A stretch of DNA of 64,000 bases. Origin: Ligula intestinalis. Lineage: Eukaryota; Platyhelminthes; Cestoda; Diphyllobothriidea; Diphyllobothriidae. Positions 11,487 through 22,399 of this stretch are shown piece after piece. Positions within the stretch are counted from its first letter, which is position 1. The number at the start of each line of letters is the position of its first letter. The notes beneath the pieces are model-generated. The model saw only the letters and a list, made by a program, of their open reading frames with translations. It did not search any database and was not told the DNA's origin. The stretch covers positions 78,968,474 through 79,032,473 of the forward strand of contig JAYGXS010000003.1 of NCBI GenBank assembly GCA_036362985.1. The letters are read 5' to 3'. Position numbers and translations under genes: made by a program.

Positions 11487-11990
11487 GTGGTACAGTGTGA
11501 TGGTTATGAACAACCTTATCGCTCCGCATATCGTGTGGAATCGGAAGTAACTTGTAATCGCCGACTCCTACGCGCAGTACAAAAAGCCTTTCTAACGCAA
11601 TGTATTTTGGCTCCGAAAAGACTGCGTAAAGCTGAGCAAGCTAGCTGTCTTGACCTCGTGCTGACAAAAACGCCTATCAGTATAGAAGTCGTAAACGATT
11701 AACCTCCTCTCGGAGAAACCGCGCACGTAGTAGTTCAGTGGAAATATTCACTCTTCTCTGCACCTGCTTGTAGGAGAATCGTCTGATGCAACATATGGCG
11801 GGATATTTTTCCCATATCAAAACTCAAGTGCGCAGAATAGACTGGACTTTAAAAAATATTTTAGCAAAAAAAGCCGTTTGGCACTTGCAGTCTGTCCTAA
11901 AAGTGCTTTTTTTGACCGACTGTACATAACGCAAACGCCTGAATGCATACTCACCCAAACGTTCACAGGTCACTCTCAGGAAAAAAGCTG
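11487..11990 (+). pseudogene. CR1-like LINE endonuclease fragment
   Basis: The frame 11487-11702 reads LLRAVQKAFLTQCILAPKRL and SCLDLVLTKTPISIEVV, the late part of a CR1-type AP endonuclease. After the TAA stop the same frame continues with PPLGETAHVVVQWKYSLF, then decays. The WKYSLF block also occurs as WEYSLF in the minus-strand LINE fragment at 35.5-36.1 kb, so both belong to one family. It lacks the RT domain. Confidence 0.75.
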
Positions 11991-13998
11991 GCATTACTTT
12001 CTTGATTGATCCATTTCAAACCGCAGTATAAATAGTCATTGTCGAGTTAGAATGTAGCAATTAAAGTGGTGAAATGGATGCTATCAATGTTTTCTATTTT
12101 CTAGATGCTCGGAAGTGATGACAGTTTGGATGCAATTTTGCACTTTGCAGTCGCAGGAACATCAACGAGTGCATAAGCATGTATCATGCAATATCTTCAT
12201 TTAAATCACAGTCATTATCTAAAACTGCTGTATAAGTGTTTGCGTATATTACCTTGTTCCAGTATTTTGAAAGTAAAATACAAATTGACTGTTGGTCCTG
12301 TCTGTCGTTCATCTTTTTATCACGGTAATTCTCCAAAGGATGTCCTTGTTTTCCCAAGTACATTTAAATAAATGTCCATTTTACTTTCCACAGTTGCGTA
12401 AAAATAGAATGATCGACGCAAAACGCAGGGATCATGGATTTGAAGCCGACTATAGAACTAGTTATCTGCCACTTTTGCCCGTACTTTACATCGCCACAAG
12501 CAAAAAGACCCGCCAAATAGTTACCATAAGATCAGTGCATTGAGTGTGAATTCGTTACTAGTGAGAAGGAGATTTGCGCGGCATCCGCAACACACGCTAG
12601 TGCACATCCCGGGTTTCTGACGCCAAGAAAATGCCAAGACCACAGAAGGAAGCCTGCAAAGAAAGCGCCACCTTTGCCCGAGCTCTAGACCACCACAAGC
12701 AAGAAGACACCCGAAGTCCCACTACTAGGTCGTTGCCTTGTATTTGAGGGTATCTGCAACGACATAAGAGTGGCATATGTAGGAGATTGGATATCGCTGC
12801 TGTGTCAAGGATTACTTACTTATACCCCCTGACGAAAACAAGTCCATGACGTTGCTTATACAACACTTCGGACTTTACCTTCTGTGTCAGTACAGTGCAG
12901 TCAGTATGCAGGTTTCTCGCACATCGGCATGCCGATCTTCAAGCTCTTCATTTTATTTTCGCTCTGAACAGAAAAAAGAACATTAAAATAATTCAACTTA
13001 CCATTATTTTGTAGGTATTAGTGAAATACTTTTGGCTTTTCACATTAAAAAGGAATATAAGCATGATACACAATATGCGCAGAATGATCTTGAAGAACTG
13101 TCGCCCCCTGATGGCAGCTACCTGCTTGCCACATCGTAACTAGCCATAAGTAAAGCAGGCTATCAATTCACACGAATTTTTGGGCATGGCTTACCATGTA
13201 CTCAAATTCATTGATTCTTTTTTACCGGACCAGAGTATTGATACCTTTACTCAAACAACATAGGGCTGTTTTTAGTAATTCGCAGGGCAATATATGACTT
13301 GACAGTCAATTCCCTGAAACACGTATCATTGAATTCATCTCCACCTTCTTTAGAAAGAATGAACATCCAGTAGGGGATAATTTCTAAAATTGGACGTACA
13401 TAATGCTGTTCATATTCGCATTTTAATACTGGGAGATGTAGCATACTCCTTTGAACACCACTAAGCTATAAGGTCATCTAGTTGGAACGTGTTTTATGCG
13501 TAGGACAAGCAAATTTTGCTTATACAACACTTACTGCCTACACAGACAAATATTTCCGACAAACAGAATAGAGAATCAAATTGAAGTTTCTGCCGTGAAC
13601 GTCATCAGTAGCCAGCCGCATTAATTCCCAGTTGCTGCAACACTGAAGGATCGAGCGTTTAACCTACCGGCTACCAGTTAAACGCATTTCCCGTTGTCCT
13701 CTTGTTGCAAGGGTAAATTGGTGTTCACCAATCGCATTACAGCATATGCTTGGCCAATTGCGCCTTCAGGCTCACATTTAAGCCATCCCCCTCGTAGCAC
13801 AGGACTGCTTATATGAGCAGAAGAAAACTTATTGCAAAAATACGTGGACAGAACAGGACCACGAGACTGCGTATCAGTATCAGTATATTGAGGGATATGT
13901 AGGAAAAATTCCTTTGAGCGCCCTATTTGTACATATGTGCAGTGGTAGCAAAAAATTTGTTTCTCAGACTGTTGGCGAGGCCAGCTGTCCTGTGTCAT
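11991..13998. other. Spacer with no recognised gene
   Basis: Two kilobases with only short open frames. A 106-codon minus frame (13678-13998) has no domain I recognise and no splice or repeat context. Probably non-coding. Confidence 0.5.
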
Positions 13999-14438
13999 AG
14001 AATGAAAATAGGAGCAGACAGTAAAAAGACTCCAAAGGGATTTTTAGGAGAAAAACTGTCGCTCTTGTGGGGGTTATGCGTGGGAGTTAGGAGAAAAAAG
14101 TGGAGATCCAACGGAGGGGGGCACTGCAAAAGTTCCCAGGATCATCACCGTGTGGAAACTGCGTCCTGATTCTTCCTTGCTGATTGCAGAGTCCGCCAAC
14201 GGAACTGGAAAGACAGAGGCAGGAACTGTGTAAGTTGCTCCGGACTTTCTGATCAATGTCTGAGGAGTTTTTCCACTGTCGGCCCTCCCTTACCCAGTTC
14301 AAATTACTGGCAACGCCACTGTTCTGCAATTTTCTGCTGATCGAATGCGTTGAAAAACTGTCCTGTACCAATAGAGACTTCAAAGGTATTTACTTATATT
14401 TCTCTCAATAAAACCTGACCTGACCTGACCTGATGCCA
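13999..14438 (+). mobile_element. (CCTGA)n-tailed retroposon
   Basis: A second copy of the family at 8440-8852. It shares CACTGTCGGCCCTCC, GGCAACGCCACTG, CCAATAGAGACTTCAAAGGT and the tail AATAAAACCTGACCTGACC. It extends further upstream, with GAGCAGACAGTAAAAA also found at 32.1 kb. Confidence 0.75.
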
Positions 14439-14529
14439 AATGCATCGCTGGCGTCTATCCACTGATCGCTGTCAACCAAGTCATCCAAAATTGCGCTAGA
14501 TGTGGATGCGAAAGTGTCCTCTTAATTTG

Positions 14530-14880
14530 GCTGGTACGATTACGGACTGTATTGTATGTCAGAAGTGGTGGTGATTAAAGTCAGATCTGGGCTCACGTCC
14601 CCTCAACTTCAACAGCAAGTGTAGTAGTACTGGTGCTAGCACTGGTGCTACCATTTGTCACAGGTGACGCTAGTAAAGCCAACGCTAGGGCTCATACACC
14701 CACTAGTTTTAACAATCAGTGTGAATCTGGATTTAAACTATTCCGGGTAAGTACATGCTTTATGCCTTGAACACAGCAGCGCTTGCCTTGGTTTTCGCAT
14801 TTTAAACTCTATCCATCGGGCTGTGTACGTTTCTACTAGGCACGGACTAATATACTGCTGCTATGGAGAACGGTCTGTGC
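14530..14880 (+). repeat. Dispersed repeat, family with 21.0 and 37.8 kb copies
   Basis: Blocks such as AACGCTAGGGCTCATA, GTAAGTACATGCTT, GCTTGCCTTGGTTTTC and AAACTCTATCCATC recur in the same order at 21008-21310 and 37798-38110. No protein is recognised. It may be part of a longer non-coding element. Confidence 0.6.
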
Positions 14881-16179
14881 TAGAAATGCTTACTTCAATG
14901 GAATATTGTGCTTGTTAACTGGCTCTATTGCAGTCTAGCGGCCGCCAGTCTGTTTGACGTGCATTGTTTTGCTTTGCCGCCCGAGCGGCGAACTCCATTC
15001 ACTAGCTGCCTTGTTAACTCTGACCAATACCTGATCGCGCAGAATGACGTCTGTGTCGGCGCTGGCGCTCCAGGGTCGGTTGGCAGCATGGCTGCTTACC
15101 GCCTTCGTACGGTCTACCGTCTAACGCCCGCCAGTGAACAGAACATTCTCATAGGGTGTGAAGCATTGCAACGTGGCAACAGTCTTTTGATTGGTTGGCC
15201 GTGGAGAAGGGCCAGGCGCACACGTGCGCTCAGGCCTCCGGCCATGGCTGACTGGTACTTGCCTAGCTAGCATATCTGCTGTGACAGTATCCTCGCTTAA
15301 TGAAGTAAACTTTTTCCACGCAAACTGCAGTCTTTCGAAATAGAGCTCCTTTTTTTCTGCCGTCTTATCATAGAATACTTCCTATGCCTATATCGGTTAG
15401 GTACTGTTCGTCAGTATTCACTGATTGTTTTTTACCACTATAATAATGGAAACAGTTATATGACACGCCGAGGAATTTGAAATGAGGCCTTTTTGCGAAA
15501 CGTGTTTATTGGAGATAGTTCTTATTTTTAACTGTTACAGTTCTTGATCATTAGTAAATCGTTTGTGTCTTTCAGCTTTTATCTCTTTGGTACACGCTTT
15601 CTCATGCATGTAGTTTGGAGGGCCATTTGCTGGGAGGTTGGGAAGATAAACTCAAATGTAGGTGCATTTGCCGTTCACACTCGTTCTCTCTGGCTTTCGA
15701 TTAAGAAGTAAAACAATTTGTATGCATCGGATAGGCTACACTAGACTAAACAAGGCCAGAAAGATAATTGCGCGCTTTGCATTTGCAGTCGCAGACGATT
15801 GATACAAAATTGTGCAACAGACAGTTGATTGGCCAGGGTGAACCAGGAAATGGCAAGGCAATATTCAGTGGACCATGCGCGCATAACCACGTAATATGAC
15901 ACGAGATAGACGTATCCATTGATGATTTTTGTGCCGATGTGCCAAGCTTCGATAAATTATCGTGCCTGTTTTGCGTTAACTCTGGCGACCACTTTAGTTT
16001 CGTCTCGATTGAAGTGGTGGTAAAATCAATTCATAACGTCTTTAGATGACCAGCTTATATTCATTTATGGGCTACCGAGTCCTTCAGCTCTATGGCCTAT
16101 GTAGACACTAGGGCAATTAGCACACGCAATGCGGAAAATAGCTTTGTTTTGGTGCCTTTGGTTATCTGATTCCAACACG
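14881..16179. other. Spacer with no recognised gene
   Basis: A 120-codon plus frame (14908-15270) has no recognisable domain and no homologous copy here. No other feature is supported. Confidence 0.45.
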
Positions 16180-16570
16180 AGATAGATCTGCCTTAAAGAG
16201 GAGTTCGAATTGTTCCTGAATGCGCGCAGTGGCGGATATCCCAGTCTGACCTACATAAAGGTTATGACACGCTCCAAAGCCGATATTGTAAACAACAGCC
16301 TTATTATCAAAATAATTAACAGTTCCCTAAGGGTGCATTAGTAAGGTGGGTTGTTTTATCAGTCACCCGCATTTGATGCTTCTCTAGGTGTACGTCAACG
16401 ATTTCATTGACGTTTGGAAAGTCTGTCTGATTACTACTGCCTGACTCCTTCATCCTTGTCTCTTGGTGTCTCATGCGTCGGCGTAAGAATTCTTAAGGAT
16501 TACCGTTTGGGGAATATAATTCGAGCCAGCATTTCAGTTTGGTCTGATAGCCTTCCTTTTCTGAACAGTG
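16180..16570 (-). pseudogene. PLE GIY-YIG endonuclease fragment (divergent)
   Basis: Reading the minus strand from about 16320 gives VVYNIGFGACHNLYVGQTG followed by a degraded helix region, the VY-C-YVG pattern of GIY-YIG domains in Penelope-like elements. Upstream, EKHQMRVTDKTTHL fits the linker before the nuclease. Several stops and frameshifts are present. It differs clearly from the GIY-YIG copies at 25, 45 and 51 kb, so it is another lineage. Confidence 0.65.
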
Positions 16571-16781
16571 TGTTTTGCTCCATTTGACAGACCATTAACT
16601 CGATAGAGTAGTAGAAGGCGTTTCAATCATCGGAATCATGGTCTAACCTGCCTGATTGGCCCCTACCTCCTATAACTGTTACTTGTCTTTATTTGAGGCC
16701 TTTTATATCTGACGATGGACACCAAAAGGAGTCCGAAAGTTCAGAAATGTCAAACTATGATTCCGGTGATGTTAACGCCTT
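16571..16781. other. Short spacer
   Basis: No feature is recognised between the PLE fragment and the last exon of the adjacent pseudogene. Confidence 0.4.
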
Positions 16782-17385
16782 CTACACACATACCCGGGAT
16801 GCGAACCTTTGCCTTGGCTCGTGAGATAAGTAACTGCACTGCCTTTTATAAGAGAAACGATTATTCCTTCTAAAATGACTCCCGCATTCGTTATCCTGCA
16901 GCCAATAGTCAAAGACGCGGGAAGGGAATTTGGTGTCGGCTTCCTTTTCGCGCGTGAATTTAATCCCAACGAATGTGAGGTTGACTGGAGTTGACTTTAG
17001 GAATTGCGTTAGTCTCGAGGCTCTGAATTGCCAATTTAGCAAAAAAGCTCTTTATGCTGATAGTATTTGCTGTAAGATGAAAAAGTTGTATGTGAGCCCA
17101 AATGTGTAAAGGTTTAAATGAGGCAGCTGCAGGGAAAGCCATCATGTTGGACTGCAGTAGTTCTTCTATGTCCTGTCGTAAACCATCAAGCGGTACGGAT
17201 GTGATCAAGGAGAGGGCTTCAAATGGAATCGTTATATCATCAGTTAAAAATGTGATTCCTTGTAATTTCTGGAGGAGTGAGTGTGCGGAGGTGAAGGAAA
17301 AACCAAGTAAAATAGCTTTTAGTTGGCCTCTCCGCTCTGACAGTTTACGCAACAAATCCTTATTCCACGAAGAACGTTTCAACCA
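16782..17385 (-). pseudogene. Unrecognised membrane-protein gene, exon C
   Basis: After a predicted acceptor (AG at 17387-17386), an open frame runs from TGG at 17385 with KDLLRKLSERRGQLKAI, LLQKLQGITF, VPLDGLRQDIEELLQSN and a hydrophobic IQLFHLTANTISI segment. The frame stops at 16960, but coding-like sequence continues in another frame (KFTREKEADTKFPSRVFDYW) to about 16782, suggesting a frameshift near 17000. The helical, leucine-patterned composition fits an extracellular or cytosolic loop next to a membrane span. I do not recognise the family. It joins exon B across a 65-bp intron. Confidence 0.5.
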
Positions 17386-17450
17386 CTACTTATATTCCTT
17401 CGAAAACCTAACTTCCAATATATATATTTATATATTCTTACTTCACTTAC
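17386..17450 (-). other. Predicted 65-bp intron
   Basis: On the minus strand the donor is CTG|GTAAGTG (GT at 17450-17449) and the acceptor is GTAG|TGG (AG at 17387-17386). Both flanking frames are in phase 0. The strong donor and small size fit flatworm short introns. In the inverted paralogue the donor reads ATAAGT, so the GT is lost. Confidence 0.6.
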
Positions 17451-17736
17451 CAGTACTTGTTGATTCCTCAATTCCTGACGATAGTATGAATACCGCAGGA
17501 GGATCTCTGCAGTTGCAAAGACAACGATTAGTACGAGAATGGCAATTGGAAGATCCACATTGGTCTCCAAGGTGGTGGAGGTCGTAATTTCGCAGGGGCA
17601 CGGTTGTGGGCAACTAACCCAAAAAAACTGAAAAGGCTCAAGAAGAGGGTTTGAAAAGTCCCAAACACAGTAGCAGCCAGTTTTCCCAGGACCCCGCATG
17701 AAGGTTATAATGAAGGGAATATCGAAAATGAGGCTG
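17451..17736 (-). pseudogene. Unrecognised membrane-protein gene, exon B
   Basis: The exon encodes SLIFDIPFIITFMRGPG, a cysteine-bearing loop (CYCVWDF, SCPQPCPCE), then a clear transmembrane helix (LPIAILVLIVVFATAEILL) followed by RYSYYRQELRNQQVL. It starts after TCTAG|CAG (acceptor AG at 17738-17737) and ends at the donor at 17450. A second copy lies inverted at 18913-19184. The reading frame here is open, but the frame of the upstream exon does not join cleanly, so I call it a pseudogene. Product unknown. Confidence 0.55.
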
Positions 17737-17890
17737 CTAGATCCCAAAAGATGCGAACCAATATTCTCTTTTGACAGCTCGTAGCTCTCTGTGCGCCTTC
17801 AGCTTACGGTGATAGACTAACCACAGCGATGCAGGCCTAAATTGCCCAGACACACAGCCGAAGCCTGAGTACGACCGATGCACCATCTGC
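17737..17890 (-). pseudogene. End of exon A and 71-bp intron of the same locus
   Basis: A donor ACC|GTAAGC (GT at 17807-17806) marks the likely exon A end at 17808, and 17737-17807 is the intron. GTGTGTCTG and flanking sequence align with the exon A end of the inverted copy at 18800-18842, whose intron is 70 bp. Coding potential is weak because of small indels. Confidence 0.4.
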
Positions 17891-18059
17891 GCTAAAGGCT
17901 AATAGCCGTCCAGAGAGTATGAAATTGGAAATTTGAATTCCCTGCCCACGTAATAAACGTGACCTCGCGTATAATTCTAAGCAGGGCAAACGCCCCCATG
18001 TTCTGGCCCCTGTCCTGGTCCTAATATAAATTCAAACCGTGACCCTACCAGATTTTCCT

Positions 18060-18330
18060 CCAAAACCGGATCTCTTGAAATCAAAACCGGATTTTTAGAA
18101 ATCAAAACTGGATCTCAAGACATCATCAGGGATTTTAAATATCTCTCGACAATATCTGGCAAAACAACGCTCTCGTTGCTGACTTGTTAGGACGCTTCAC
18201 TCTGTTCAAAATGGTCGCGAGTTCAAGGCTCAGGAATGACGCCACTTTGGTCCGAGTATGACTGGCTGAAAACAGCTGATAGGCCAGAAATGGACATTCT
18301 AGTCTCCCTCGTCTTTGCCACTAATACTAT
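18060..18330 (+). mobile_element. tRNA-like SINE fragment
   Basis: A B-box-like GAGTTCAAGGCTC lies near 18220, followed by a body (GACTGGCTGAAAACAGCTGATAGGCC) like that at 54410-54480. The tRNA-like head is degraded. It sits in the spacer between the two head-to-head gene copies. Confidence 0.5.
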
Positions 18331-18555
18331 CAGCCTACAATGATTTAACTATTCGCCTGTGCGATCTATAGCACCTTCATGACTGGTAGCCACTGAACCC
18401 GATCGCAAATATGTCTTGCTGACGGATGGACTTGATTCCGGGGGTAGACAGTGTGCTACATTCCGTGTACGTCCGCTCAATGTTAACTGCTTCACGCTCA
18501 AGTATCTTGTGATGTGTCTACGCCACGGCGTAGCCCGCTGACATAAAAATATGCC

Positions 18556-18842
18556 ATGTTTACAGTGTCATACCATTACTCTGAGGGTGTTTCTTCCATT
18601 TCATGGATCTCCACCGTCATTTCCTCCGTATTCTCCTTATTATCTGTGTCCTGGATAGCTTCCAAACTCTGGTTCCAAATCCGCAAGCGTATCAACTACG
18701 CCTATTCTTGTGGGCTTCTCCACCTATGTACACTACTCAACTACCTCTCCAACCTCTTCCTGCTCACCGGACCTCTGCTAGCTGGTGGTGTGTTTGCTAC
18801 ATCGGTTGGCAAGCCTGTGTGTCTGCGCTAACTGATGTTGCG
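18556..18842 (+). pseudogene. Inverted paralogue, exon A
   Basis: Hydrophobic frames (for example LCTLLNYLSNLFLLTGPLL) suggest one or two membrane spans, and the block CVSAL near the end aligns with the minus-strand copy. It ends at TTGCG|GTAAGC (GT at 18843-18844). No single frame stays open throughout, which points to decay. Start is not defined. Confidence 0.4.
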
Positions 18843-18912
18843 GTAAGCTAGGGTCACAAAATGATGTCCAAGCGATCGAAGGAGAATGCTGTCCACGGCT
18901 TTTGGTAACTGT

Positions 18913-19184
18913 CGTTCTCATTTTCGACGTTTCCTTCACAATAACCTTCATGCTCGGACCTGTGCGTTTAAGATGCTTATGTATATGGACCCCTTGGAAC
19001 CCCCTTCTTGGGCTTTTTCTCTTCTTGTTGACTCAGTCGCTCCCAGACTGTCGGTACCGCAAATACGACCTCCAGTGCAGGTCTCCAGATTTATGTTCTC
19101 GTACTTGTCCTTATCTCTACGGCTGCGGGGATTCTCCCACGTTACTTACACCACCGTCAGGAACTGAAGGTTCTGCATGCACTG
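18913..19184 (+). pseudogene. Inverted paralogue, exon B, with both splice sites lost
   Basis: The frame reads LIFDVSFTITFMLGP and CIWTPWNPLLGLFLF, then, after a frameshift near 19070, a transmembrane helix (LVLVLISTAAGILPRYL) and HHRQELKVLHAL. It aligns with exon B of the minus-strand copy through its whole length. Where that copy has acceptor AG, this one has GT (18911-18912), and where it has donor GT this one has AT (19185-19186). With no usable splice sites and a frameshift, it is a dead copy. Confidence 0.55.
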
Positions 19185-19199
19185 ATAAGTAAAATAGGA

Positions 19200-21007
19200 A
19201 TATGAATTCATACTAACACGAGGTCCAGTGGTCCGAGGGCGAAATACCTTAATTCCTTTTTCAGAACCGATGTTTGTCTGCTCGGTATGGATGGTGCCAA
19301 GAGGCTGTGCCTGACACTTAAGGCAGTTCTTTACAGGTCTCATATGATATGCTATAGATAGAAGCATGCAAAACGGGATGTTAATTATTTCTTAAGCACA
19401 TAATGGCTGATGTATAGGTGGCAAACGTGATAGGACAGCCTTTGCAAGCAGCTTATTTTGTGAGGAAGGCGTGATTTCTTCCATAATGTAGGATTATATG
19501 CGAATTATATCTTTTCCTATGGACGGCAGAATATCTCTTACTGTTGCTTTACGAGTCAGTTCTATGCGTGGAAATATGTCATTGAGCCTTTGAAGTAACA
19601 GTTCGACTTAACTGTCCTGTATTGCAACAAATGAGCCAATATGCTCAATCACCGGCCTATCTTGTTTCCATCCTGGGTGAATACCTGGACGACCGCAAAT
19701 TTGAACTCCTTGCTAGTTTTATAGGTATGCGCTGCAACTTGTGGTAATTCGTCGCCCAGTCGTACCATACGTTAAAATTAACGTATGCGCGATCCGAGAA
19801 TTCGTCCTAATTGCCCCGTTTAGGTCCAAGAACGGCTTAAGCATGGATTTCGATACACTTCCCCAGATTGTTCATTGGGATTCAGCCTGTCAGTTATTTG
19901 CATTACCATGCTGTGCATCATACCTTTGGGTCTGTGTGCAATTGCAACCCCTAGTCCCGCAACGATGCACTTGATCGCCTTTGGTACATTATTGTTGCAT
20001 GGCAGAGCGTTCTTCTGTGGTTCATCGGTTTGGTCTTGCGAGGCCAAACGCGTAGGCATCGTTAAATGATTCAGAATTATATCTACTTTGAACAGTGAAG
20101 AAAGCATTGCCCGGCATTACAAGGAGTCTATTCGTTTACAGTAAATTCCCTTCTAACCGAAGGCTCAGTTTAAGGTCATAATTAATGCCTTGCTATGTAT
20201 ACTCTCTTTTTAGGCTGTCAGACAAGTGCTTATTACCAGGGCCCAACTGAACCGCGTGCCAACGCAGCCCTGACGAGTCGTTCCCACGCCATGCGATTGG
20301 TCCGCTCACACAAAGTCCACCTGATGACGAGCGTAGCTGCGGTCAGGCGGAGGACTCTAACACGCCAGCTTGATGAGTCAAAAAGGCAATGCAGTCGCTC
20401 CTAATTTAAGACCAAAATCTGATTGGTCAAATCTTCTGCGCTTTGCTTGCCACAAATACGCTGTACTAGGTATACAAAAAGACTATTACCTTTGCACCCT
20501 TCTTGTTGTGTTCTTCCTTTGGGACTCACACAAGGTATAATTATCCGATGATATCTGCCTCTTGGCTACATTAACAACAGTTCGCATTCTTTTGTGGCTA
20601 TCCATGCATTCCGGCATCTTAGGTTCTACAACACTTCTTGCGGGGAAACACCTCCAAGAGATGACCACCCTGGCCGATTTCGGAGGCCTATCACACAATA
20701 AGATCTCGTCGTTGAAGTTTCCACTTTTCGAGAATATAAGTCTGCGGTCAGTATACTCCCAAGCGTAGAAATACATGTTCTCTAATCAGTTTAATACGTT
20801 AAATTGCCTTTTTTGCCTAAGGGGAGGCGAAAGCTTTCATCTTTCATTTTAAGCATGTTGGTAGAAGACATTCAAAGTGTTCCCTGTGAATAGGTCCGGT
20901 GTAGACTGCCTTCGCCAATACAAGCCGAAAAAACATCGCCTAACTTAGCCTTAGTGATACTATATTTTACGCAGGTACTACTGTGCTATCTATTCCAACT
21001 CATCCTT
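19200..21007. other. Spacer with no recognised gene
   Basis: Open frames of 60-96 codons on both strands show no domain. No repeat family from elsewhere in the window was recognised here. Confidence 0.5.
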
Positions 21008-21310
21008 TTTAGGTGTGAAAAAGGGCTCAAGAAGGCCGAGACTGATACGGTTAGTAATGTTTGTATTACTACTGACAGTCAATGTAGCCGAGTCTTAGTA
21101 GTACTGGTACTGTCCCTGATGCTTTAACTTGTCAGAAGTGAAGCTGATTTGAAATCAACGCTAGGGCTCATATCTCCTTTGTTCTGACTATGGAGAGGGA
21201 AATCGGGGTTTATGTTATTTCGAGTAAGTACATGTTTGAGGCCCTGAGAACATAAGGGCTTGCCATGTTTTCCGTTTGCTTCACTCTTTCCTCCCAGGCT
21301 CTGTCCGTTT
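21008..21310 (+). repeat. Dispersed repeat, second copy
   Basis: It shares GGCCGAGACTGATACGG with 37.8 kb, AACGCTAGGGCTCATA with 14.7 kb and GTCAGAAGTGA with 37.9 kb, in the same order and orientation. Non-coding. Confidence 0.6.
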
Positions 21311-21639
21311 TAAATAGGGGTTGGACTACGAGGCATGCTACAGCGACGAGTTGGACGGGTGGGAGGATGTACGGTTCTGGGGAGATGGGAGAGAAAATGT
21401 TTAGCGATCAAAGGGCATTAGAAATAGCAGAAGCAGTGGTTGCCGTACCAGCTTTGGTTTCCCTGAGCTTCGCTTGACAACTACTGAGGGTGAGTGAGGG
21501 TAAATAAACCGATAGTAACAGCGTACCAGCCACCTAAGACAAAGTAGGCAGTATTCTGTTCTGCATTGGTGAAAACGGCCTATGCCCGATTCTTGCTCCA
21601 TTATCTTGACTTTGCCAATAGTAGAGAAGATGCGAGTTC

Positions 21640-22380
21640 CAAGCAGCAGTTCAGAAGAAGAAGATGCGATCACTGGAACAAGAGTTTTATTTGCCTGACG
21701 TTTCGGATGCCCTCGGGAATCCTTAATCATAGGTGATGAGAACAAAGTCATGGTCATGCGCAGATGGGGTGGAGACATGCACAGGCTGCACGGTATTTCT
21801 AGTCCATAGTGGTTATCCGCGTGTGTGTGATAATTATTCACTTCTGTAGCCACCGCTTTGGTCTTAATTGATGCGGTACTGCCTTGAAACTTCGCGTTCG
21901 ACTCACTAATTGCCATGTCAGCGTCGGATGCGGGCCTGATAATGGCGTGAAAATTATGCCCGCTGTCGTCAGAGTTGTTGGCTCACTCGCCCTTTCCCAC
22001 GCGGCTGATTCTCTTACTCAGGAAACTTCTCAGTGCACCGTATGGGAACGCCAAATCATTGCGCTTGTTGATGGACTGGGTGCCTGAGAACCATGAATCC
22101 AGCAGCTCGCGGCTCACGCGGTTGCCACCTCTTGCGAGGAGTTCGACCTCTTCAAACTTGAAAACATAGCCGGGTCCCGTCGAGTGAGCTGCAGCCTGGG
22201 AGTTGGCGTCTTTCTTTCTCATCGCCGCTGCATGCTCGGCCATTCGCGTCCGGAGTTATCTTCTGGTTTCTCCGACATAGCTGCTTTGTCCACAAGTGCA
22301 CCAGATCCGGTAAACGATCCCACCCGTTTCTTGTCTTGTCACCGAGGGTTAAGAATGTGGTAGGTAGTTGCTCGTCTACT
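21640..22380 (-). mobile_element. Penelope-like element 3' part (family 2)
   Basis: The minus strand carries a GIY-YIG domain (22360-21985), then about 250 bases without coding, then a terminal block (21745-21651) with GAAACGTCAGG and GATCGCATCTTCTTCTT. The same terminal block occurs alone at 32.6 kb (twice, inverted) and 37.5 kb. The RT part is absent. Confidence 0.75.
21985..22360 (-). pseudogene. PLE GIY-YIG endonuclease domain (family 2)
   Basis: The translation runs RIVYRIWCTCGQSSYVGETR, one stop, then LRTRMAEHAAAMRKKD and, toward the end, LLDSWFSGTQSINKRNDL and YGALRSFL. The YVGET motif and the R..EH helix are the GIY-YIG nuclease signatures that in PLEs nick target DNA. The conserved tail SWFSGxxSINK is usual for one flatworm PLE group. 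A TAG or TGA-type stop after YVGETRR breaks the domain. Confidence 0.8.
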
Positions 22381-22399
22381 TTCACTATACCTACCTACA

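Noticed and set aside
14908..15270. 120-codon open frame
   Set aside because: No domain, no homologue in the window, no splice or promoter context.
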